Positions 57,532 through 64,000 of a DNA stretch of 64,000 nt are shown here, in pieces (positions within the stretch are counted from its first letter, which is position 1; each line of letters begins with the position of its first letter). The stretch covers positions 1,054,001 through 1,118,000 of the forward strand of contig CBDAQP010000001.1 in NCBI GenBank assembly GCA_965199245.1. The letters run 5' to 3'. The notes under the pieces are model-generated. The model made no database searches, was not told the origin of the DNA, and saw nothing but the letters and a program-made list of their open reading frames with translations. The position numbers and the translations under genes are program-made. The DNA is from Carbonatibacter sp965199245 (lineage in GTDB: Bacteria; Pseudomonadota; Alphaproteobacteria; Kiloniellales; Kiloniellaceae).

Positions 57532-58665
57532 GTGAATAGTCAGCAGATTTTGGAGAGGCTGGTTGGGTTTGACACGACGAGTCACCTGCCCAATCTTGAT
57601 TTGATTGCATGGATTGCGGGCTATCTGCACGAACAGGGTGTTCATGCGACAGTGCTGAAGAGCGAGGACGGACAGAAAGCGAACCTTGTCGCAAGCATTG
57701 GCCCGGACAATGAAAATGGCGTTGTTTTAAGCGGTCATACTGATGTTGTCCCTGTTGCGGGGCAGGTGTGGTCTTGTGATCCCTTTAAATTAGAGCGTAG
57801 AGGGACACGGCTTTACGGGCGCGGCACAGCAGATATGAAAGGCTTTATCGCCTGTGTTCTTGCCGCTGTGCCTGGAATGAAACAGGCCAGGTTGTCTGCT
57901 CCTCTTCATCTGGCTTTTTCCTATGACGAGGAGGTTGGCTGTTTGGGGGTGCGTGATCTCATCCCCTCTTTGCCCAAGGCGGCGGCAGTGATTGTTGGAG
58001 AGCCAACAGAACTCAAGGTCGTTGACAGGCACAAAGGCGTCTATGCCGAACAGGTTTCGATCAGAGGCGTTGCCGCGCATTCGAGTCTGCCGCATCTTGG
58101 TGTCAATGCGATTGACTATGCTTGTGCACTTATCACAGAAGTTTGTTTAATCGCTGAAAAGCTCAAAGCGATACCGGGACAGGATTTCTGTTCTGAGCCA
58201 AATTTTACGACCCTTGGTCTCGCGACGATTAGCGGGGGGACAGCGATGAATATTGTTCCCAATCTGGTTGATCTGGGCTGGCACATGCGCGCCGTACCCG
58301 GTCAAGACCCCGCTTTGGTTGTTAATCAGGTTCACGCCAAAATAGCCGAACTTGAAATCGCCATGCGAAAAGAAGACAACTCGTGTGCGATTGAGTATGC
58401 AACTGCGGTCGATATTCCCCCGTTTCAGCAGGAAAAAGGATCCACTGCTGTTGCACTTTGTCAGCAGTTGAGCGGGCAAAACGCGACCCGGAGTGTCAAC
58501 TATGGAACCGAGGCGGGCCTGTTCCAAAGGGCCGGTTTCGCGACAGCTGTCTATGGCCCGGGAAATATTGCACAGGCCCACAAACCGGATGAGTTTATCG
58601 AACTGGATCAACTTGACGGATGTGACCTGATGCTCGGGAAGTTGATTGAAAAACTTGAGGGATAA
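57532..58665 (+). CDS. M20 amidohydrolase, acetylornithine deacetylase (ArgE)-like
   Basis: 377 residues from GTG 57532 (GGGGAG upstream). M20 metal/catalytic blocks: VVLSGHTDVVPV, RLYGRGTADMKGF, SYDEEVGCLGVRDLI, VGEPTELKVVDRHKG and YGTEAGLFQRAGF. The VYAEQVSIRGVAAHSS dimerisation domain is in the middle. ArgE deacetylates N-acetylornithine, but a role on N-acyl amino acids or peptides is equally likely because it heads a dipeptide ABC importer operon. 18 bp before the binding protein gene. Confidence 0.87.
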   Translation: MNSQQILERLVGFDTTSHLPNLDLIAWIAGYLHEQGVHATVLKSEDGQKANLVASIGPDNENGVVLSGHTDVVPVAGQVWSCDPFKLERRGTRLYGRGTADMKGFIACVLAAVPGMKQARLSAPLHLAFSYDEEVGCLGVRDLIPSLPKAAAVIVGEPTELKVVDRHKGVYAEQVSIRGVAAHSSLPHLGVNAIDYACALITEVCLIAEKLKAIPGQDFCSEPNFTTLGLATISGGTAMNIVPNLVDLGWHMRAVPGQDPALVVNQVHAKIAELEIAMRKEDNSCAIEYATAVDIPPFQQEKGSTAVALCQQLSGQNATRSVNYGTEAGLFQRAGFATAVYGPGNIAQAHKPDEFIELDQLDGCDLMLGKLIEKLEG

Positions 58666-58683
58666 AAGAAAGGGAAAAATAAT

Positions 58684-60273
58684 ATGCTGAAGAATATATT
58701 GTCTATAGGCGCGGTGGTTTCTGCCCTGGTTGCGCCTGTTTCTGCCGAAAATTTTAAATATTCTTCCCAGGCTGATGCCTTTAGTCTTGATCCCTACAGT
58801 GTGAACGCAACCTTTACGCTGGGTTTTCTGGGCAATATTTACGAAGGTCTGACGCTATACGATTCAAATTTGTCTCTTAAACCTGGCTTGGCGACAGAGT
58901 GGGCGACGACCTCGCCAACAACCTGGTCGGTGAAACTGCGCGAGGGTGTCCGATTTCATGATGGGAGCATGTTCAATGCGGATGATGTGATTTTTTCCTG
59001 GAAGCGTTCCCTGACTGAAGGGTCAGATCAAAAGGTGCGGGGGCGGATGATCTCAAAGATCGAAAAAATAAATGATTTCGAGATCATAATCACAACCAAA
59101 GACCCGACGCCGACACTGATGCAGGAAATGGCCTTTTTTTACATTATGGACAAGGAATGGTCAGAGGCAAACAACGCCACGGAAGCGACCGATGTCAAGG
59201 ACAGTAGCAATTCCGCCAATTTTGCAAACCTCAATGCAAACGGCACAGGCCCGTTCAAGGTCGTTGACAGAAAATCCGGCGTTCAAACAATCATGAGTCG
59301 TTATGAGGGGTACTGGGATACAATTCCCACCAACATCACGACGGTCACCTTTACACCAATCAAGGAATCCCCGACCAGAGTGGCCGCCCTGCTGTCCGGG
59401 CAGGTTGATCTGGTCTATCCTGTTCCTGTGCAGGATTGGGATCGGCTCGCGGATGCGGATGGGGTCAAGGTTCTCTCCGGGCCAGAAGCGCGCACCATTT
59501 TTTTAGGAATGGATCAGGTGCGGGCGACGCTCAAAAATTCATCTGTCACAGATAAAAATCCCTTTAAGGATATTCGGGTCAGGAAAGCCTTTGCACACGC
59601 GATTAACCTTGACGCCATTCGCGACAGGATTATGCGCGGCGCGGCAACACCAGCGGGGCTGATGGTTGCCCCGCAAGTCAATGGATTTGACGCGGATTTG
59701 AATCAACCCTATCCCTACGACCCCTCCAAATCCAGGGCCCTTTTGGCAGAGGCAGGCTATGGGGATGGATTTTCGGTGCAGATGGATTGCCCCAATGACC
59801 GCTATGTGAATGATGAAAAAATCTGTCAGGCTGTTGTCTCGATGTTGGCCAAGGTCGGGGTCAAGGTTGATCTGTTGGCACAGACCAAGTCCAAATTCTT
59901 TGGCAAGGTTCTGGCGAATGGGGGCTATGACACCAGTTTTTATCTCTTGGGCTGGACGCCTGCGTCGATGGATAGTCACAATGTGCTCAGTATCCTGATG
60001 AACTGTCGGGATGAAAAAGGCGTGCCATCTCCCTTTAACCTCGGGGGTTACTGTAACCCCGGGGTTGATGAACTCACCCGGGCGATTGCAGGCGAAACGG
60101 ATGCGCGTAAACGTCAGGCCATGATCTCCGAAGCCTTTAAAATCGCAAAGGAAGACGTGGGGCACCTTCCTCTTCACCAGCAACCGCTTTCGTGGGGTGT
60201 GTCCGACAAGGTCTCTGCGGCACAACGTGCGGATAATGTTCTTGATCTCCGCTTTGTGACAGTTGCGAAGTAG
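58684..60273 (+). CDS. ABC peptide transporter substrate-binding protein (family 5)
   Basis: 529 residues with a Sec signal (LKNILSIGAVVSALVAPVSA). SBP_bac_5 features: EGLTLYDSNLSLKPGLATEW, TWSVKLREGVRFHDGSMFNADDVIFSWKR and ATPAGLMVAPQVNGF. It binds dipeptides, oligopeptides or N-substituted peptides. Second gene of the M20-SBP-permease-permease-ATPase operon. Confidence 0.92.
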   Translation: MLKNILSIGAVVSALVAPVSAENFKYSSQADAFSLDPYSVNATFTLGFLGNIYEGLTLYDSNLSLKPGLATEWATTSPTTWSVKLREGVRFHDGSMFNADDVIFSWKRSLTEGSDQKVRGRMISKIEKINDFEIIITTKDPTPTLMQEMAFFYIMDKEWSEANNATEATDVKDSSNSANFANLNANGTGPFKVVDRKSGVQTIMSRYEGYWDTIPTNITTVTFTPIKESPTRVAALLSGQVDLVYPVPVQDWDRLADADGVKVLSGPEARTIFLGMDQVRATLKNSSVTDKNPFKDIRVRKAFAHAINLDAIRDRIMRGAATPAGLMVAPQVNGFDADLNQPYPYDPSKSRALLAEAGYGDGFSVQMDCPNDRYVNDEKICQAVVSMLAKVGVKVDLLAQTKSKFFGKVLANGGYDTSFYLLGWTPASMDSHNVLSILMNCRDEKGVPSPFNLGGYCNPGVDELTRAIAGETDARKRQAMISEAFKIAKEDVGHLPLHQQPLSWGVSDKVSAAQRADNVLDLRFVTVAK

Positions 60274-60336
60274 TTCACCCTTTGGCACGGGCGGGCTTGC
60301 TCCGATCCTGTGGTCCTGATGATAGAGCGTTTCGTG

Positions 60337-61311
60337 ATGATGATCTTTGTTGGAAAACGAATTGCCCAATCTGTTTTTGTGATGCTGGTGGTGGCTCTTC
60401 TTGCCTTTGCGCTGTTTCGATTTGTCGGGGATCCTGTGGCCTCTATGGTGGGACAGGACACAACCGGCGAAGACCGCGCAATCCTGCGCGAACAGCTGGG
60501 ACTCAATGATCCGGTTATCCTGCAATTCGTCCGATTTGTCGGGTCTGCTGTTCAGGGTGATTTCGGGGTGTCCTATCGCCATCGTATTCCGGTGATGACG
60601 CTCATTGCCGAACGTTTGCCCGCAACTCTTGAACTGTCGTTTGTTTCGGCACTCTTTGCGATTCTGCTGGGATTTCCCCTTGGGGTTTATACGGCGATCA
60701 ATCGCAAGGGCTGGATATCTCAACTTTTCATGTCTGCATCTTTGATTGGTGTGTCCCTGCCGACATTCCTGATCGGGTTGTTGCTGATTTTATGGTTCGC
60801 AGTCACCTTGCGCTGGTTGCCTGCGTTTGGTCGGGGGGACGTGGTTTTGGTCGGTTGGTGGGCGACCGGTTTTCTCACCCTTTCGGGTCTCCTCGCGCTT
60901 GTCCTGCCCGCGCTGACACTGGCTCTTTTCCAGATGACCCTGATTATGCGGCTGGTGCGTGCAGAGATGCTCGAAATCCTGCGCGCCGATTTTATCAAAT
61001 TTGGCAAAGCGCGCGGCTTGCCGAAAAAAGTGCTCTACTACCGCCATGCCCTGAAAAATACGCTGATGCCTGTTGTGACGATCACGGGCCTTCAACTTGG
61101 GTCGATCATTGCCTTTTCGATTATTACAGAAAGCGTCTTTCAATGGCCCGGGGTCGGGTTGATGTTCGTGCAGGCTATCGGTGATGCAGACATTCCTGTG
61201 ATGTCAACCTATCTGATCCTTATTGCGTTTATTTTCGTTGCGATCAATCTTGCGGTTGATTTGCTCTATGTTCGCATTGACCCGCGTCTGCGGGTGTCCA
61301 CATCACAGTAG
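60337..61311 (+). CDS. ABC peptide transporter permease (DppB/OppB type)
   Basis: 324 residues from ATG 60337; GTG 60310 or ATG 60319 are in frame, but family members begin close to the first membrane segment (GKRIAQSVFVMLVVALLAFALFRF). Six membrane segments. The EAA loop region ADFIKFGKARGLPKKVLYYRHALKNTLMPVVTITG is intact. Confidence 0.9.
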   Translation: MMIFVGKRIAQSVFVMLVVALLAFALFRFVGDPVASMVGQDTTGEDRAILREQLGLNDPVILQFVRFVGSAVQGDFGVSYRHRIPVMTLIAERLPATLELSFVSALFAILLGFPLGVYTAINRKGWISQLFMSASLIGVSLPTFLIGLLLILWFAVTLRWLPAFGRGDVVLVGWWATGFLTLSGLLALVLPALTLALFQMTLIMRLVRAEMLEILRADFIKFGKARGLPKKVLYYRHALKNTLMPVVTITGLQLGSIIAFSIITESVFQWPGVGLMFVQAIGDADIPVMSTYLILIAFIFVAINLAVDLLYVRIDPRLRVSTSQ

Positions 61312-61318
61312 AAACGCT

Positions 61319-62257
61319 GTGACAAACAACACCATGACAAAAATATCTGTGTTCGCGCGCATGTGGGACGGTGATGTTTTCTATTCCTTTCGACATTCGC
61401 CCGTTGCTGTTTTTTCGGCATTGATTGTGATTGCCATGATTTTCGGGGCGGTTTTCGCGCCGTTTATCGCCCCGCAAAATCCCTTTGACACCGCGTCGCT
61501 GGATATTCTGGATAACAACCTGCCCCCTGTCTGGCGGGATTTGGGTGACCCTCGCTTTGTGTTGGGGACAGACGATCAGGGGCGGGATATTCTATCCTCC
61601 ATATTATATGGAACCCGCATTTCATTGCTTGTTGGTTTTGTGTCGGTTTTCATTGCGGCTGTGATCGGGGTGAGTCTTGGTCTGGTGAGTGGTTATGTCG
61701 GGGGGCGTGTCGATTCCCTTATCATGCGGACTGCAGATGTTCAGCTTTCTTTTCCGGCTATTTTAATTGCGCTTTTGATTGATGGTCTGGCCCGTAACAT
61801 TATTCCAGGTGATTTGCATGAGCGCGTGGCCTTGTTGGTTATTATCCTGGCAATTTCAGTGTCGAGCTGGGTTCAATATGCGCGGACGGTGCGCTCCTCT
61901 GTTTTGGCAGAGCGCACCAAGGAATACGTTCAGGCCTGTCATGTGATGGGGCTTGGACAGCTCACAATCATGATCAGGCATATTCTCCCCAATGTTCTTG
62001 GCCCGGTTTTGGTCATTGCAACGATCAATCTGGCACTTGCCATCATTATTGAAGCCACCTTGAGCTTTCTGGGCGTTGGGGTTCCGCCAACGACGCCAAG
62101 TCTGGGCACACTGATTCGAATTGGGAACCAGTATCTTTTTTCCGGTGAGTGGTGGATCACTGTTTTTCCGGGTGTGGCGCTCGTCCTGTTGGCTCTTTCG
62201 GTGAATTTACTGGGGGACTGGTTACGTGATGTCCTCAATCCCAAATTGGACGCTTAA
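61319..62257 (+). CDS. ABC peptide transporter permease (DppC/OppC type)
   Basis: 312 residues from GTG 61319 (ATG 61334 is an alternative; an upstream open frame is inside the previous gene). The conserved LGTDDQGRDILSSILYGTRISLLVGFVSVFIAA is the DppC signature. EAA region: KEYVQACHVMGLGQLTIMIRHILPNVLGPVLV. 7 bp after the first permease. Confidence 0.9.
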   Translation: MTNNTMTKISVFARMWDGDVFYSFRHSPVAVFSALIVIAMIFGAVFAPFIAPQNPFDTASLDILDNNLPPVWRDLGDPRFVLGTDDQGRDILSSILYGTRISLLVGFVSVFIAAVIGVSLGLVSGYVGGRVDSLIMRTADVQLSFPAILIALLIDGLARNIIPGDLHERVALLVIILAISVSSWVQYARTVRSSVLAERTKEYVQACHVMGLGQLTIMIRHILPNVLGPVLVIATINLALAIIIEATLSFLGVGVPPTTPSLGTLIRIGNQYLFSGEWWITVFPGVALVLLALSVNLLGDWLRDVLNPKLDA

Positions 62258-62263
62258 AAGCTC

Positions 62264-63955
62264 ATGAGTACCCTGAACGTTGATCGCATCACAGTCGAAT
62301 TTCCGCATCGGCGCGGTGACTTTACGGCTGTGGATGATGTGTCCTTTGTTCTCCGACCTGGTGAAATTTTGGGCCTTGTCGGGGAGAGTGGGGCAGGAAA
62401 ATCCACAGTTGGTTCAGCGATTATGGGGTTAATTCAACGGCCCGGATTTTTATCGCGTGGCCGGGTGATGCTGGATGATATGCGTCTTGACGATTTGGAT
62501 GATGAATTGATGCGCGCCATCCGTGGTCAACGGATTGGAATGATCTTTCAAGATCCCCTGACCTCACTCAATCCTGTTGAAACGGTTGGCAGTCAGTTGA
62601 TCGAGACGATTCAAACCCATCTCAGGCTATCCGATCACGACGCGAAGGCCCGCGCCTGTCGCTTGCTCGACGAGGTCGGTATTGCGGATGCGGAATTGAG
62701 GCTGACACACTATCCCCACCAGTTTTCGGGGGGAATGAGGCAAAGAGTCGTGATTGCGCTGGCCCTTTGTGCCGACCCTGACATTATTGTTGCCGACGAA
62801 CCGACAACCGCGCTTGATGTGTCGGTACAGGCACAGGTTTTGCAACTTATGCGTCGCCTGTGCCGCCAGCGCGGCGTGAGTATGATTTTAATCACCCATG
62901 ATATGGGGGTTATCGCGCAGATGGCAAACCGCGTTGCGGTGATGTATCGGGGCAAAATCGTTGAACTGGGGTCAACAGACCAGGTCATCACCGCGCCCCG
63001 TCATGACTATTCCAAAAGCCTGCTTTCTGCGGTGCCGCCATTAGATCGGAAAATCGACCGCTTCCCGTGTGTGACCTATATTGAACAGGCCGGACAAAAG
63101 AGCCCTGATCTGTCCCTGCATTGGCTTGGTCAGGCGCACAACGACAGCGTTTGTCATCAGGCGTTGCTCTGTGTTGAAAATGTTTCTCTGCGTTTTGTGG
63201 CACAGGACAGCTGGTTTGCTTCAGGACGAAAGTATCTTCAGGCTCTCAATGATGTCTCTTTTCAGATTAAACCGGGGGAAACCTACGGCCTTGTGGGGGA
63301 GAGTGGCTCGGGAAAATCGACGATGGCCCGGGTCATCACCGGAATTTACAAGCCGGAACGCGGTCTCATTGCTTACGCAGGCCACCCCATTTCACAATTG
63401 CGAACCAGGGCAGAGGCCGCCCCTTTCAGACGGCAGATGCAAATGGTTTTTCAAGACCCCTTTTCATCTCTCAACGGGCGTATGCGCGTCGGTGCGATTG
63501 TTGCAGAGCCGATTCTTTTTCATAAACTGGCGACCAATAAACGCGAAGCCCTGGAAATTGCCGAAGATCTCCTCGAAGTGGTTGGCCTGGGGGGGCAGGC
63601 GGCCAGAAAATATCCGCATGAATTTTCGGGTGGTCAGCGTCAGCGGATATCGATTGCCCGCGCACTTGCGACCAGACCCCGATTTCTCATTTGTGATGAA
63701 CCGACCTCGGCACTCGACGTATCAATTCAGGCGCAAATCCTCAACCTGCTCAAGGATTTGCAGGCTGAACTGGGATTGACGATGCTTTTTATTTCTCACG
63801 ACCTGCCCGTCGTTCGACAGATGTGTGATCGTGTTGCGGTGATGCGGCGTGGTCAAATTGTCGAACAGGCAACGGTCGAAAAATTATTCGCAGACCCCAC
63901 CCACGACTATACACGCCACCTTTTGGAACTTATGCCGAAATTTCGTCCGCATTGA
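62264..63955 (+). CDS. ABC peptide transporter fused double ATP-binding protein (DppD-DppF)
   Basis: 563 residues holding two complete ATPase domains. First: Walker A GESGAGKST (near 40), signature FSGGMRQRVVIALAL, Walker B DIIVADEPTTALDVSVQ. Second: Walker A GESGSGKST (near 350), signature FSGGQRQRISIARALATRP, Walker B FLICDEPTSALDVSIQ. In most operons these are two genes, dppD and dppF. It completes the importer. Last gene in the window; only 45 bases follow. Confidence 0.93.
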   Translation: MSTLNVDRITVEFPHRRGDFTAVDDVSFVLRPGEILGLVGESGAGKSTVGSAIMGLIQRPGFLSRGRVMLDDMRLDDLDDELMRAIRGQRIGMIFQDPLTSLNPVETVGSQLIETIQTHLRLSDHDAKARACRLLDEVGIADAELRLTHYPHQFSGGMRQRVVIALALCADPDIIVADEPTTALDVSVQAQVLQLMRRLCRQRGVSMILITHDMGVIAQMANRVAVMYRGKIVELGSTDQVITAPRHDYSKSLLSAVPPLDRKIDRFPCVTYIEQAGQKSPDLSLHWLGQAHNDSVCHQALLCVENVSLRFVAQDSWFASGRKYLQALNDVSFQIKPGETYGLVGESGSGKSTMARVITGIYKPERGLIAYAGHPISQLRTRAEAAPFRRQMQMVFQDPFSSLNGRMRVGAIVAEPILFHKLATNKREALEIAEDLLEVVGLGGQAARKYPHEFSGGQRQRISIARALATRPRFLICDEPTSALDVSIQAQILNLLKDLQAELGLTMLFISHDLPVVRQMCDRVAVMRRGQIVEQATVEKLFADPTHDYTRHLLELMPKFRPH

Positions 63956-64000
63956 GACGTCATCTTTCGTGGTCTGGTTTTGTTTTCACAAAAAATTTAA

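Overview
The window looks like the replication-origin-proximal part of an alphaproteobacterial chromosome followed by a long accessory region. The lineage call rests on the order rho-hemJ-hemE / ppsR-aroE-coaE-dnaQ, the DUF1674 and zinc-finger small proteins, and an alphaproteobacterial-type Rho. I cannot name the genus.

Layout. Positions 1-890 hold transposase debris (IS5 and IS3 tails). Positions 892-3906 carry rho, hemJ and hemE, all leftward. Positions 3907-4443 are a T-rich non-coding gap with a perfect DnaA box and phased TGTGG repeats; this is the position of the known Caulobacter/Rickettsia origin, and I read it as a putative oriC. Positions 4444-7446 form a tightly overlapping rightward operon (ppsR, aroE, coaE, dnaQ). 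Positions 7443-10117 hold three glycosyltransferases of LPS type. Positions 10211-18349 are core genes: ygfZ, nadK, tRNA-Leu(UAA), comM, a HIT protein, a DUF1674 protein, an ABC ATPase, a zinc-finger protein and polA. A cytoplasmic BisC-like molybdoenzyme follows.

Positions 20632-36145 look like one catabolic gene set. It holds a GMC oxidoreductase, a cupin, a GntR/FCD regulator, an enolase-superfamily dehydratase, an aldehyde dehydrogenase, a TRAP binding protein, a complete sugar-type ABC importer, a complete sulfonate/nitrate-type ABC importer and a CxPxR sulfatase. A 22-bp motif occurs three times, once in each of the three intergenic regions that start these transcription units. I take it as the operator of the GntR regulator. 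The set plausibly imports a sulfated organic compound, desulfates it and oxidises it; the substrate is unknown.

Positions 36146-38280 are a mobile-element and repeat zone: an IS5-family remnant, a solitary PemK/MazF toxin, an unexplained array of hairpins, a 205-bp MITE with perfect 19-bp ends, and a 15-bp tandem repeat just before a 1910-residue autotransporter (38287-44019). Positions 44080-49112 contain nested MITE/IS3 remnants, an AT-rich block with an overlapping hipBA pair and an EamA exporter, an integrase tail and a broken IS5-family element.

Positions 49238-55808 carry a three-component CYP199-like P450 system (P450, [2Fe-2S] ferredoxin, FAD reductase), a TRAP transporter (dctQMP) and an alpha/beta hydrolase. 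Positions 55780-57350 are a graveyard: a truncated small protein, a broken IS630-family transposase and the tail of an LhgO-like oxidoreductase. Positions 57532-63955 hold an M20 (ArgE-like) amidohydrolase and a full dipeptide-type ABC importer with a fused double ATPase.
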